DNA of 64,000 bases from Gymnopus androsaceus JB14 (lineage: Eukaryota > Basidiomycota > Agaricomycetes > Agaricales > Omphalotaceae), in the NCBI GenBank assembly GCA_009733575.1, contig ML769673.1:22385-86384 (forward strand), given 5' to 3'. The translations under genes and the position numbers were made by a program. The notes under the pieces were generated by a model that saw only the letters and a program-made list of their open reading frames with translations, did no database searches and was not told the origin of the DNA. This document shows positions 1 through 12,445 of this stretch, piece by piece. Within the stretch, counting starts at the first letter, position 1. Every line of letters starts with the position of its first letter.

Positions 1-2937
1 GTCAGTTTTGTCGGAATACAGGCGGAAATGCAGATATTAAAAGTCGAAAATAAGCAAAGGAAAAAAAACACCCCACGACAGAGATGAACAATGAACGTTA
101 CGTTCATCACGCAGTAACTTGCAACGAACGACGAGCTTCATTGAAATTGCAGTTCGGCGGATATTAATATCTTGAGATCCTCTCGCATCTTGGGAGCGTC
201 AGGGAAGCTGCAGTGTCTGACTATGCAGCATGTTAACATCGAACTTTATGAGGGACGAGACACATACCTCGGTCTTGACTTATCTGAACCACCGTTCGTT
301 CTCCTTCGCATTCAAGTCGTAGCTCCGTCGTAGCCTTAGTGAATTATGCATGTTGGACGTTGTAATGAACCCAAGCTATCACGTATTCAGAGTGGCTCAT
401 TGCATGAAAGGTTGATACAGGATGTTCATAGGACCCAATGAATCTTTAAAGGAAAGAAAGTTCATTGGTAAATACACGTAGATGGTCATGAACCAATAGA
501 TGGACACAAACCTCGACAACAATCACTTCTCGTCACGATCGAGCATTCTCCACTAGTTTTCTCGTCATATAGCTCGTGCGCCCTTACGCGTTGAGAGAAC
601 CATCTTGGAGTTTTTTTGAACATTCGCTCCATCATTGAAGGATTTTGAATTGGCGGGAAGATTCCCCCAAAGTTTAAAGCTCGAATTCTTTTTTACCATA
701 AATAGCGTATGATCATATTTCTTCAGTTCACTGGCAGGAATGAGGAAATGATTTGCGACATGCGTGATGGAGAAGACAGAAGTGCCTCATGAGCGCCTAT
801 CCATAGTCCAACTTGCTTTCCTAATTCCTACCACATGTCTCAACAAGAGTCACAAAGGTGAAAGGTGAGCATACTACATAAACTCAAGCGATACATGGAG
901 TCAACATACTCAAGGATATATCTGTTTACTGTCCTCCTTCCGAGATTCGGACCTTCGGGCAGTTTAATTCGCTAAAGCCTCAATCCATCTCAGTTGCAAG
1001 GTACTGAATTGTTATTGTTCAATTGTATCTCGATCGTCGACTACGTTTCCGGCTCTCAATTCGACACTCAGACTGCTCAGTGTCTTGAGGCCACGGTTTC
1101 CATTTTCCAACTGGCTGCTGTGGGAGGACGTTTGGTATTTCGACTACCAGCTCGCAAACAATTATTCAAAATCGCACATCTAACTGGGGCACAATGGAGG
1201 CTACTGGCTACACCAGCTCATGTTCACCGATATGGTTCGTCAGCTTCCTATAGACTCTGATTATGCCCGCATCCCATTACCAACTCCCTCCATTCGAGTC
1301 GGAGTCTTTGCGTATGCTAGAAATCAATCACCGTCAGAGCATTGCTCAGATTATTCGCTCATGTCTCTCAGCTTCATTCTTTGCTTCCTTCCTGGCAATC
1401 TGTTCCGCTAAAACTCTGACGTTCAGCAGCAGTCTTCGCCTCTCTCGAGTGTCATATCTTTTACCAACGATGTGCTGGACGAACTGGTAAATCACACTAT
1501 GTGACTACTGCGGCTGCCTACCATACCAACTTTAAACAGGCTTAAGATGCTGTCGAACAAAATGGTCCTTGCTCGTCATTCCGCTCGCCTTTTGGCTCAC
1601 TACTTGTCCATCGTTGTGGACTGCCTCTCAGTCAACACTTGAAGCGCTGTCTAGAGGGGGGCTATGCGTGATCAACTGCTGACACGCTTTGCAAAGACGA
1701 TGCTCTTGTTGCGTTGAATATTATCTTTGCGTTTTGTTCGGTGGTAGTTCCCGCGGATTTTTTCACGAACCGAGTTCCTCGAACATTGGCTTCCGCACCT
1801 ATTCCATCATTTATGTTTGACCATATTACGCAACGATCCACGTATCAGTGAAAAAATACTATATCTGGTAGCTTGGGACCGGTCAACACGTTGGTTCCAG
1901 CGTAAGTTGGGCTGTTTTCAACGCTGGAGCTATTTAGGAGGCTGGGATGACACGACGGGGTGGACATTCGTCAATAAGTACAGTCGTGAGTCACAGTAAT
2001 TTCGATACCGGAAATTACTGATTTTTTCCCCCTATGGACCAGGTTTGGCTCATCGTCTTTCCTTCGAGCTCCTGTATTCCGTGCACTATGGTAATAAAAT
2101 CATTCATTTACTTTCTTACAATGGTCTGAATTCGAAAATATGTATACATTCTGTGAAACCCTGGGGTTCTTGAGCGACCTGGCATGAAAATTGTCTTTGG
2201 AAGGGGCTTCCAAAGCCAGCCTATAGCAAGAAAGGCATCAGATAAGTAGCAGAGTTGCGCACAAACTGATGACCACTTGACAGCCTTCCTGATGCTACCA
2301 GACGATACCATTATGGACTTCTGGAGCCTCAAGTCCATGCGTATCGCGCTAGCCCGATTTTGAATTTCAAAATCATTGAACTAACTGATGTATACTTCGT
2401 CCTTGAAGTGACAGGTTACAATAGAAGATAACTGGTTCATAAGGCCACTGCGCCGGGGCATACCTCGTAAGAGTACAGAGCTAAGATTCTGCTGCAGGCT
2501 GCAGTCTGCGGATCCGGACAGATCCGGACAAACCGTTTTCTTCCGTGCACTTATCTATTATCTAAATGTGGGTTTTATTTAAATCTCGGAATAGATGCTT
2601 CGGGTGAAACTGTCTGATTTTTAGCCTAACATTTGTGGCAAAGACTATCTTGTACCCCTCTCAGACCTTGCAGAGACCACATGTAACACATCGTCTCAAC
2701 ACGATCGTCATATAGCGTCTGTTTAATATGTCGTGACGCGTAAGTGGCGGTACATGCATCTCATTTTTTCAGTCAAATGGCGCGCTTTGGCACACATGCT
2801 GCATGGATGTATGCGGCGCAATGTACATGCGCTCCTAATCCAACCATGTTATTAAGGCTTGCATTCAAATCATCATTACTTCCAATTCCTTCCCCTCTTC
2901 TGGTCCATTCACTGTCCATCTAGAGCCAGCTGCCAGC
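1..2937. other. Gene-poor stretch with one degenerate repeat
   Basis: I see no supportable gene here: open frames are short and scattered and join into no conserved protein. About 880-1500 is a diverged copy of a dispersed repeat (family B) also found near 23,225-23,790 and 33,565-34,240. The last 300 bases precede the kinase start and presumably hold its promoter, but I see no clear TATA element. Confidence 0.5.
880..1500. repeat. Dispersed repeat family B, copy 1
   Basis: Shares ordered blocks with the segments near 23,225-23,790 and 33,565-34,240: a catgctcaag-like block, a ttccgaaccttc-like block, a cttcaagcttcagttc-like block, and a tgcctcgaggccac-like block followed by tttccagcag. It is more diverged than the other two copies. 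No coding capacity is apparent. Ends are approximate. Confidence 0.5.
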
Positions 2938-4800
2938 ATGATTCGGAACCACGAGCACCCTTGTGGAGGTGATGGAAATCATGGCGGAGGTTCTCAAGGT
3001 CCTCATCCTGCTATGGATGAAAATCGTGGTCACGACTATCCAGCTTTAACTGTACAAAATGACCTTTATTCTGGGTCTCGGATGGTAGATATGATCAGCA
3101 AAGTCCTTGACTGCCACGGACGTATGCAGTCGCTTCTCAGCTGTTCTACAAGAGGGGTATGGTCCGTCAGACCAGTTGATACCAACGAGCTTGCTTTCAC
3201 TGTCAACTTCAATGATCCCTCATTTCGTGATCATGTCCTTGCCAGTACGCGTCCTTGGGATCATCCTGACTGGAGGGAATTATCTCGCATTAACGTTCTT
3301 CTTGAATTGCTTTACTGGGTGCGTGTTCTTCAGTTTGATCTCTGTTTGACTCGGATGCCTAAATGGCATCTGTAATAGGAAGCACGGCTCTCAGTGGACG
3401 ACTTCAAAATCAAACTATTGAAATGCACCCGTCATATCGTACGCAAGTATGAAATGCTTCCCTCCTCAATTTATCTCCGGGACCTTGTGAAGGAGGGAAA
3501 CGATCCACTATGGGGTGGAGGATATGCGGTACGCATGCGTTTTATAATAGTATCTGACCACAGTGATTCATTTATACTTTACTGTAGGATATTTATAAGG
3601 GCCAAACAGCAAATGGAAACTCTGCATGTCTCAAGGTTCTCCGTGTCTTTACTACACAAGAGTCAACAAAACGGTTATTCAAGGTATGTTTTCACTCATC
3701 CTCACTAAAATTATCGTACTCAGGTGGTATAATTTAGGAATTCTCGAAAGAAGTGCTGGTGTGGAGCCAGCTGGACCATCCGAATGTCCTTCCTTTTCTG
3801 GGGATAAACATCGACCTTTTCCCAGGACGTTTCTGCTTAGTATCACCATGGTGCAGCAATGGCAGCATTATGAACTATTTGAGTATGCATCCTGAAGCGG
3901 ACAAGATGGAAATAGTAAGTTGCGGCCTTCTTGAATGTTCAGTTGTTCAATCCCCTTGTACCATAGATAGGTGACATTCTCAGAGGGCTGCGATATCTAC
4001 ATACACGACACCCATTGGTAGTTCATGGTGATCTGAAAGGCGTACGCACGAACTTTCTTCCTATCACCTTTTCGTCAAACTGAATGCTTCACCATAGGCC
4101 AACGTCTTAGTATCAGATCTCGGGCGATGTTGTCTCGCCGATTTCGGGCTAGCAGCAATGTCGTTGCAAACTCTTTCATCCTCGTCTGGAAGCCCCCGAG
4201 GCAGTACGAGATGGATGGCTCCAGAACTGTTGGATTCAACAATCACTAGACCATCCAAATCGACGGATATGTATGCACTTGGGTGTACAATTCTTGAGGT
4301 ACTTTATAACTTCAGGCAGAGCTACATTGATTCTTGACTATGCCAAACTTATAGATTACTACTGGTGCACCTCCTTTCCCTGAAGTAAAATATGATGCCG
4401 CAATAATATGTCAAGTCATGAAAGGGTCTCGGCCATCACGTCCTGCAGAGGGATTCTCCGATGTATTATGGAGGGCCGTGAAAAAATGCTGGGCGGATTC
4501 GCATAATAGGCCTACTATTCAGGCATTCATGGATGAACTGTCAATGGTAGAAAAGGTCTGTAGTGATTTTGAACCTCCTTCAGTCTCAGGAAAGGATTTT
4601 ATCCGACCGTCTGAAGCTAATAGGTAAGTAAATGCTAGGATCTGCAGGATAATCTCTCTGAGTCTCTGTGACCCCCTTCTTTCTTCAGAGATAGTTGCAC
4701 GGTCCAGACTGCATTCAACAAGTCGGTGCAACAACCTCTAGTACCAAGCCAGCTTTCCCAATTGGTACCCCCACAAATTTTGCCTATCAGTATGAACTAG
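2938..4800 (+). CDS. TKL-type serine/threonine protein kinase
   Basis: A predicted cytoplasmic signalling kinase that phosphorylates Ser/Thr on unknown proteins. Eight exons (2938-3318, 3379-3528, 3588-3683, 3738-3914, 3967-4041, 4098-4298, 4355-4623, 4689-4800) give about 486 residues with every intron GT-AG. After a roughly 175-residue N-terminal part with no recognised domain comes the kinase fold: glycine loop GGGYADIYKG, lysine in ACLKVL, catalytic loop HGDLKGANVL (about residue 288), DFG (about 308) and APE (about 336). The HGDLKGAN form is typical of the large agaricomycete TKL-like expansion; all catalytic residues are present. The last exon is the weakest part: another frame is open from 4695 to 5078 and looks protein-like, so the C-terminus may be longer. 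Substrate unknown. Confidence 0.88.
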
Positions 4801-6333
4801 CAGCTGCCTGGCCATCTGGACGCACATCTAGTCCACCTTATTCCCCTGATACAGCAGACTCCTCGCACAATATACACTGTTTATATGTGCCTCCAGTCAC
4901 ATACCATCTTTCCCAGAAGCCTCATCTTAAAGTTTCCACAAATGTTTCTACCATTAACGCATATCGGCGTCAACAGTTGCCCGAGTCAGTTATTGACTGC
5001 CCAGAATCTGCACAATCCGCAATCGAGCAATGGAACGTGACGCACTGGTGGCGGAAATCTTTCACATCGACTGCGTGACTTCAGGACACAGTAAGTGTTC
5101 AAGCACTAGCGCATAAAAAGCATACAAAAGAAGCTAATTTTGGACAGTTCCACTACTAAGCATAAGTAATCTCAACAGTACGTGCTCTCACTGGCAAGTT
5201 CTCCCTCTGGCATAAAGTGATTGATTTCCTGATATTCCTCTGGCAGTGGCTAGCCCATGATGTTTGTTTTTCTGTACTATTGTCGCTGCACTAAAGTGAT
5301 GCATTCTGTATCGTAATTCTACTATTGGCATAACTCCTCCGAATATAACTGTTTATTGTATTTTTTACTTCGAAAGTTGTTCGAAAGGCAAGACATAAGT
5401 AAGTCGAGTTATTGCGATTGCTTTTAAAGGATTTTCACAGTTTACAGACTACAGTAATATAACTCCGTAGTACTGTACATCAAGTATAGTGATGCGAGCT
5501 TCTTCGAGTTGACGACTTCAGCTCTGTCGCGACAGTATCAATTTCCTGATTCCCGCTCCAAACCTTGGATCGATTGGCAGGTGTGTCTGCGTCACAGCCG
5601 TGTACAACATGGAGAGTGATTGAGTTTGACCGATTAATGAAATGGGGCTCGTCTGTCCAGAAGACTTTAGTCACTGGTGAAGCAGAGCTCGGAATTTTGG
5701 AGAAATATGAGATACTCACAGCCCTCAAAGTATGTCGAGTATGATTCTACATACCTTCTTCAGGAATCGGAGCGAAATACTGTAGTAGCGTTAAATATAC
5801 ATATATAGATAGCTTTGTGTCCAAATTTGAAAAAGCTTTCCGAAGGAGTAATCTGGGATTTCAATTCTCCCTGAAGATTTACTCAATGTACGTGCAGTAT
5901 AAGAAGATGACTTTTCATGCTCGCATTCTTCTTCGCTCCGTGAGAGGTGAATAATATAGGTATCGATTTGAGGAAACTGGTATCTATGTTGTTTGAGGCG
6001 CAAATTTCAATGTTAATGCGTACTCGGACTGGGTCGGAACCATGACCTATTTTATTTCCCCTTTGTAAACAACAACTCTACGACACCAGTGATGAGCAAG
6101 ATGCGACAAGTAAAGCGTAAAGAAGTAGACGCCGCAAGTAGTTACCTATGACCAGACGGGCAATGCTTATAGTTATACACCTTCGCTATGTCAAGTGCAT
6201 TCTGCGCTACCGGGACCAAGTAAGCTCCGCCTGCGTACAATTTCAACTTTTCGTTAGAACCATTACAGCAAATGAAGTCAGATTTGAAGTTTCCGACGAA
6301 CCTTTATAGCTGAAATCACCTGGCACAGAAGTC
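4801..6333. other. Intergenic stretch
   Basis: No recognisable gene. The frame open to 5078 may be an alternative C-terminus of the upstream kinase. A minus-strand frame at 5480-5728 has mixed composition, no start context and no known motif. The rest is AT-rich and featureless. Confidence 0.4.
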
Positions 6334-6552
6334 TTAAACCGCTCTTTTATTGATTCGATGTCCGTGCATGTACCATGATACAATTGTTTGAAGTACTAGG
6401 TGTGCTTGGGGCGCTGCCGACCTCTTTAATGCGTTGCGATTGATCAAGACTAGAGGATCGTCCAAGTCGTTGGTTGAGTCGGAAACAGGGAGTGCGACTA
6501 CTACAGCAGCTAAGAAGGCCAACAGGGTACGGATGGTGATTGAGACTTGCAT
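6334..6552 (-). CDS. Small secreted peptide precursor with dibasic sites
   Basis: A 72-residue product from the ATG at 6552. Residues 1-22 form a good signal peptide: short polar start, then a Leu/Ala/Val core ending near ALPVS. The rest has no cysteine. Two KR pairs (residues 43-44 and 69-70) bracket a 24-residue segment, with only AV after the second pair; KR is the usual Kex2 cleavage signal, so a released peptide is possible. I do not recognise the family. This start is preferred over an upstream in-frame ATG because a 3' splice site (ttttcag) lies two bases upstream of it, implying a 5'UTR intron. The ORF is short and could be fortuitous, but signal peptide, splice site and TATA box agree. 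Confidence 0.5.
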   Translation of the reverse strand: MQVSITIRTLLAFLAAVVVALPVSDSTNDLDDPLVLINRNALKRSAAPQAHLVLQTIVSWYMHGHRINKRAV

Positions 6553-6554
6553 TA

Positions 6555-6612
6555 CTGAAAATATGAAAGGTCTATTAATCAAGTACGGGTAGAAGTGGTT
6601 GAAGTGAGCTAC
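6555..6612 (-). other. Probable 5'UTR intron of the secreted peptide gene
   Basis: Read on the minus strand, a donor (AAG followed by gtagct) at 6612 and a pyrimidine-rich acceptor ending ttttcag at 6555 define a 58-bp intron, normal for this genome. The ATG follows two bases after the acceptor. Confidence 0.4.
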
Positions 6613-6747
6613 CTTGTGCGACCGACGATATTAGATGAGATGAAAGGCTGCGGTGAGTACCAGGAGATACCGGGATCAAGGAAGCAAACAAACAGCGACC
6701 AGCGCAGATGCTTAAAGGGATTGAAAAGAAGGGAGGATGGCATACAA

Positions 6748-6758
6748 TATATATAAAC
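6748..6758 (-). promoter_or_regulatory. Candidate TATA box for the secreted peptide gene
   Basis: A tatatata run on the minus strand about 200 bases upstream of the predicted ATG. This is compatible with a 5'UTR carrying a 58-bp intron. Confidence 0.3.
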
Positions 6759-7129
6759 GGAATATCGGCAGGAAGGATGGAAAGAGACAGGCTCCCAAAG
6801 CCATCCCCGCTACGAGGAGTATGGCTGAAGCATGTGATCAAACGAAGTTTGGATACTCCGAGTGTCATGGAGTGAGGACTTCTCACTTTTGAAATGATCT
6901 GATTGGCTGTTGGTCACTTATCCGCGTGATCTCAATATTGCTCATTAAAATCCTCACGCAAGTTGAAGTACGGCTGGCTTTGGGAGACTGGGAAAGAGAT
7001 TGCATAGACGGAATGTCACGAAGGATGGAAGGAAATTGTATAGAGTATAGACGGGAACAGGTGCCAACGCTTGTCTTCAGGGGTCCGAACACATTTGTTA
7101 GCTTTCTATGGTTCGGAGAGTATTAGACG

Positions 7130-8330
7130 AGGATAGTTATTGAGGATCGACACATCGATTGCATTGGGGCAAAGATGACAGACATGCTCCCCAGCCTGAC
7201 TCCCAAGTTGTAAAAAAAGCAAAGTGTCAATTGAGTTGTCGGTAGCTGCTTGGTTTGGAAAATAACTGACAAATAACTGACGTGCCATTTAATAAAATCG
7301 ATAGTTCAACAAACTCATTCTGGTACCTGCCAATGCCGGTAAGGAAAGTGTGAGGGCGGCAAATAAAGGTCCCACTATTTTTGTGGCAAATTGTTCTCTG
7401 ATCCTCGTTCGCGTTGTATACCTCGAATTTCGCGTTCAATAAAAATGATACAAGTTCCTACAATACAAATACATGGTTCCTGTGGTTCCTTCCTTCCTTC
7501 CTTGTGCAAGAGAGCATAAAAACATGGTAGATTTGTGGGACGTAACTGCTTCCTCTGCCAAATTACACGATCATTCTGAAGTACTTACCGCTTGAAAAAC
7601 TGACTCTATCTCATTACCCTCAGTGAGGGAAATGTATTTTTTTGACCACTCTACATGACTATTAGAGTTTTTTGCCAAAATCTTTTTTTTTTCACTATGT
7701 TATCTGTGCATTTGTGTGCTATAAAAGCCTGTATTGTACAAAGATTAAACTTTATGAAAAAAACACTTTGATAGGCCCCTTTAGATATCCATTCGAAGCA
7801 AATCTTCTCACCAAGACGAGGCGAAATAGTCCCTTTTTGCAGTTTTATAAGCCTTTGCCACTTTTTTTCGACTTTGATACTTTGGCGCTTAAGAGTTCTC
7901 ACGCAAAGCCTCGCAGGCGTTGGCAGGTACCACGAGTCATTCTACTTACATTGTTGGTTGTCTACTAAACACTATTTCTTATACGTTACTCGAGGCGCAG
8001 ATGATGTGTCTTCGTCGTAAACCTATCATTTTGAAGCGATCGCAGAAGGTGCATCTGCGCGTGAGTTGAGTGGACTCAAGTTTTCTCTTCCAAGCTTGAA
8101 GCTCGTACTCTTTCTTCAAAGATAGGCTTGAGTTCGATAGTGTGAGAATTTCTTCGATAGTTCTCCATTTTTTTTGCCTGCTTTCGATGAAGAAGTTCGT
8201 TCCAAAATAGATAATGAGATAATGGCAGTCTGAGTGACACTCAGTTCAGACTCAGTCTGAGGAAGAGCTGACGGCGCTGCCAGCTCAGAGCGCTTAATCA
8301 ACTCCGTTTCACTTTCCATGTTCTCCGATT
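7130..8330. repeat. Dispersed repeat family A, copy 1
   Basis: Non-coding segment whose ordered blocks recur near 12,320-12,445 plus 14,986-15,480, near 19,000-19,283 (reverse), 21,455-22,110 and 32,485-33,480. Diagnostic blocks are catcgattgc-ggggcaaagatgaca, a ttcaacaaac-cattct block, tatacgttactc followed by gatgatgtgtcttcgtcgt, and cattttgaagcgatcgcag. No ORF is conserved between copies, so it is probably a non-autonomous or fully decayed mobile element. Termini are uncertain. Confidence 0.55.
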
Positions 8331-8428
8331 ATCTGCTCACAAGTATAGCTCTATCTGTATTATTTTCTACGTAAGTCCAATTTTAAGCTGGGTGCTTATA
8401 CACAGGCCTAACCACACAGGACTTTTAC

Positions 8429-9657
8429 TCAGTGGTATCCGTAGCCCTTGTTACCCTTCTCCAAGAACGCCCAAGCAGCCTTCGCCTTCCATCCGAGCTC
8501 CTTCCAGTTGTTGACCGTCTCCGGGAACAAACTAATGATATTTTCCAAAGTAGGATCGTGCGATGTGATCAAAAGCACATCGGGATGGGCATCAAGAATT
8601 CCAACTTTCTTCTGCGAGACCAGAGCGGTGGGTCTGTCAGCGTACAAGGAGAGCCCTTCTGGTATCGTAAGGATGGGTTTCGAAAGGTCAGCGAGGATGC
8701 CACCAGGACAAGGGAAATTTTTTTGCAGGTGTGGGTTCGGTCTCAGCTGGCCTGGATGAATACAAGTGTCACTTCCGAGAAGGATGAATGTGTCTTCTGT
8801 AACGCGAGCGAGTGCGGTAAGATGTCCGGGACAGTGCTAAAAAAAAGTACGAGATAAAGTGAGTCAATAATGCATATTTCGTTAGCAAAGTACTCACTCC
8901 CGGCGTATCCATTAGGTAGAAACTACCATCGCCGAAGAAATCGAGTGCTGCGAATCCACCGATGGTCAAATCCGATGTCTCCCAGTCTAGCTTCACTACT
9001 TCACGTCCTCTACAAATAAGATCTGCTCAGAGCAATCTTCGTTGCGGACTAGTTCCAATCACGCACTCGAAATCGCTATCCAGTAGCACGGCATCGGGAA
9101 CAGTAGGGAATGTCTTTGACCGGTCTGTATCCTTGCCGATGAACAGCTTGGTCTTGAAAGGGAACAACGACATATCGCCTGCGGTAGTGTCAGGAATTAG
9201 GATGCAAACAAATGCGCTTTTCATGCTGACCGGTATGGTCAAAATGCGTATGGCTGGTGAGTGAGCGAGTCATTAGCGATGGCTAGAATGATATCATTTT
9301 CCTGACCCACCTCCAAATGACAGTATCAATGTCATCTACCGAGACACCGCCAGCATTGAGCTGTTCAATAACATCCGAATCAACACTCATGTCAAACCCA
9401 GCTTGGGCGATCATTTCTCGCAATGTCGGAGGAAGCTTGGTGAAATCTTTCATCGGACCAAGATCAAACAGCGCCTTGCGTCCGCTGGGATGTTCAATGA
9501 GGAAGGAGTAAACGGGTACTGACAATCGCTCGAGTCCAGGCTTGACTGGGCTCAAGAAGAGTGCGGCGGCCACGTTTGTCTTGGGCGAAGCGATGTCAAG
9601 CACTTTCACCGAGACGGTGACGGAGGATTTGGGTAGGGTTATGTTGACATCGCTCAT
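8429..9657 (-). CDS. Metallo-beta-lactamase-fold hydrolase
   Basis: A probable zinc-dependent hydrolase, lactonase or hydroxyacylglutathione-hydrolase-like; substrate not predictable. Five exons on the minus strand (9657-9311, 9253-9231, 9178-9067, 9009-8898, 8836-8429) give 333 residues with all introns GT-AG. Zinc-ligand motifs are intact: HTHFDH at residues 117-122 is assembled across two introns, exon 2 being only 23 bp. Downstream come HCPGH, the GSDTCIHPG segment with its conserved aspartate, and a late SHD histidine. No signal peptide is evident. The N-terminus starts MSDVNITLP. This layout is common in fungal MBL-fold proteins resembling N-acyl homoserine lactonases. Nothing is missing, so the gene should be functional. 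Confidence 0.85.
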
Positions 9658-10581
9658 GTCGATTTTTCGAGCATCTCAAGTCGAAAATACTCCGTATTTA
9701 TGACCCCGGGCGGCAGCTGGGTCACGTCTGTGGTCGGAGAGGGTTCGGAAATTGTTGACCCGTTCATTACCAAGTCATTGCTGTGAATTATTAATTGCTC
9801 TACTTCACTGAAATAACTTTGCCGTGCATCACCGTGCGTGTACATTATTAAGACGTGCTCTGATATCGGACTTTTCACACTTGGTGTAAGCATTCAATAC
9901 GCACAGACTTTTCAGTCGTTCAAGAAATACATGGCAGCTCGTTGGCCAGTTCAGAGCAAACAACCTTGCGAAGGATTGTGGAGTATACACGCATGTTACT
10001 ATTTATGGAAGGTCAAAGCTAGATATCGCTGATTACGGAACAGATTTGCGAGGCTTCATAACATTACAATAAGCAACTGAGAAACTCCTTTCAGAAGGCA
10101 AGCCTCTTCAGGCTTATGTCGATGGGTGGAAAGCGACAGCATGACCACGGCGGGCATGATTTCCGGATGCTGCATCTGCCTCGTTTGAGAGGAACATTCC
10201 GCATCACAGGCCGATATATAATTAGATTGTCATCAAGTCAGAACTTTACACGATAAAAACGCCTACCTCGGGTTTCGGTTCCAGCGGGAATAAAGGAAGA
10301 CCTATCTCGTTGATAGTAGGGGCATTGGAAGACATCCCGGCTTGAGAGGACTTTAATACAGGGAAAGATAGTTTGAGCCAGCCAGAAGCTATTCATTTAC
10401 TGGAGCGCAAAAGACGTGGTTGCATCGGGCAGTCGGGAGAAGAGGAGAAAAATTTGGAGGCCAGGCTCAATTAGTATCTTTGTTATTGATCACCAGTGTA
10501 TCGCCTCCAAGTTTGCATGTAACATGCAGCTACTGCATTGCTATATACCAGGCACGCAGGGACTCTGTGCTCGCACTTTAA
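9658..10581. other. Intergenic stretch
   Basis: Lies upstream of the minus-strand hydrolase gene and downstream of the SDR pseudogene. I see no supportable ORF, RNA gene or clear repeat. Confidence 0.4.
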
Positions 10582-11567
10582 TCAAGAGCCCTCTAATGCC
10601 TTCTTAATGATTTTAAGGATATGGTCCCACAGCTTATCCCGAGCTTCATCATTACCAAAATATCCCTTCTTCCCGATATCTTCATCGTAATTCCCAGTTC
10701 TCCATGCATCTGGTGCCAAAGCTGTGTTGAGTATACCATTCAGAGAGTACTCCCCACACTCCTCTACTGATAGCGCAAGATCAAAGAGGAGATTAAAATG
10801 GGAATTCGCAAGTGTAGCAATCACCCGAACGAAAACCGAGGATGAATCTAATCCAAGTGGCGTCCAAAACCGCCCTAGATACGAGTGAACGAGTGAACCA
10901 AAGTTGGGATAGTGGAAAGCGAATCCCTAAATGATCAAAACGTAAGCGCATTTTCAGTGTAAATAGTACATTGACTCGCATACATCATGAAGTCGCTATA
11001 AGTAGCCACAGCGCGCATAGCTGTCATGATCGAACATTCCTTCAGTCCCAAGTCATTGACATCGACCTTTCCAGCCGATAACACAGAAAGCACCTTGGCA
11101 TCCTTATTCTCGCGGCCTTCTCGCGCTTTTCGACAGTGCTGGGGCGAAGTCATAAGCAAACTCATCGTCATAATAAAACAAAGCCATAGTCCGAGTCCGA
11201 TTGATCACCTCCTCAGTATCATCTCTTGTGAGATTCAAAATGCCAGGCGAAAGGATGAGAAAGTCGACTTTGGAGTAACGGCTGAGGGTTTCTTTTGTGG
11301 TGATCTGGATGTTCTTCATGAGCGTAGCGTCGCAGTGAAGAAACTCGTGTTTGGCGAAAAGGTGATGTGGGACAAGGAACTGCGGTGATCTCATCGGTGG
11401 CAGCGCGATTACGGCCAACAAGGATAATGTTGGCGTTACCTTCGGTATGACGAGCGAAAGCCTCAGCAATCCCTCGGCCGATATCGGAAGTCCCACCAAC
11501 AGCGACCGGAGAAGGAAGAAGAGAATTTGGCATTCCGAGCTTTGGTAACTGAGATGTCAGGAGCCAT
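10582..11567 (-). pseudogene. Short-chain dehydrogenase/reductase pseudogene
   Basis: Relic of a Rossmann-fold NAD(P)-binding SDR of the type common in agaricomycetes. In order on the minus strand: an N-terminal piece from the ATG at 11567 (MAPDISVTKARN), the cofactor loop GGTSDIGRG, IILVGRNRAA, then KHEFLHCDATLMKN, VDFLILSPGI, DAKVLSVLSAGK and finally DIGKKGYFG near the end. These lie in different frames. Shifts occur near 11,545, near 11,357 (one extra C), near 11,130, and in or near a putative intron around 10,930-10,985. Residues are also missing just before the glycine loop. With at least three disablements this is not one working gene. Substrate unknown. Confidence 0.75.
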
Positions 11568-11839
11568 TTGAGTGCGAAGGTGAAGCAGACATTTCAATTT
11601 TTATATATGGCTACTTCGAGGATGGGCGGCAAATCATCACGGATGTACGCTGATACAGTCATGCGAATTCGTAAGTACTTACATCCGATTTGCTTCCGAG
11701 GCACGATGGCCTGAAGAAAGGTAGCAAGGGAACGAATGTCAAGTTGAACAACATTAGACTGGGACGTTAGGAAGGAGACCGGCCAGACGATTTCTACTAT
11801 TAAGGGCTCGAGCTCTCCGTTGACCCAGTCACTTGAACT

Positions 11840-12005
11840 ATATACTCCCATAGTCTCTTCCGGGACTCCTCATCACCAAATACTGCTTCTTCCAGCATCA
11901 TTTCAATGCTCGTGAATTCTTTAAGCATTTGTTCTCGAAGCGGTGTTGAACAGTCCGTTGAAAAGGTATTCACCAGCGTCTTCTTGTAGAGTCACCGAGA
12001 TACAA
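11840..12005 (-). pseudogene. Second SDR C-terminal remnant
   Basis: The minus strand encodes LQEDAGEYLFNGLFNTA, which matches the pattern VEECGEYSLNGILNTA in the neighbouring SDR pseudogene. After a frame change comes a degraded piece resembling its GYFGNDEARDKLWDHI end. This is the leftover of a tandem SDR duplication. Only the C-terminal part survives; bases 12,006-12,320 show nothing clear. Confidence 0.5.
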
Positions 12006-12440
12006 TCAATGGACTGAATCGACTGGTCGAAAAGATGCGAATGAGAGGGGAAGGTGATGTAGAGCCGATGTTGGTGCAAACTACATCTGGATATATCCAT
12101 CGATCATTAGCAACAGTGTATATTGGGGTCGACATAGAAGATGCTACATGCCAGAAGAACAAGGGATATCGGGAGGCAATCTGGGGCTAGGCTTTTGAAG
12201 ATTCCAGTAAACTCTCCTGCAGCATTAGATCATAGCATGTTGGGATTTCGAGGAAGACATAATTGGCTAGGAAAAAGTCTTATTCAATCCTAGGCCCTCC
12301 AGATGTACCTTTCCACCTCATCCGGTGGTATCATTTTGAAGCGATTGCAAAAAGCACGAGCATTCTGGGCGTGATTTTGCTCCTCAAAGCTTGAAGCTCG
12401 TCCTCATTGAAGAAACGCCGTGTAGTGACTGGGTTATATG

Positions 12441-12445
12441 CAGTC
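12441..12445. repeat. Target-site duplication, left (CAGTC)
   Basis: Directly abuts the TGTAAGG start of the left LTR and matches the five bases immediately after the right LTR at 14986-14990. Confidence 0.85.
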
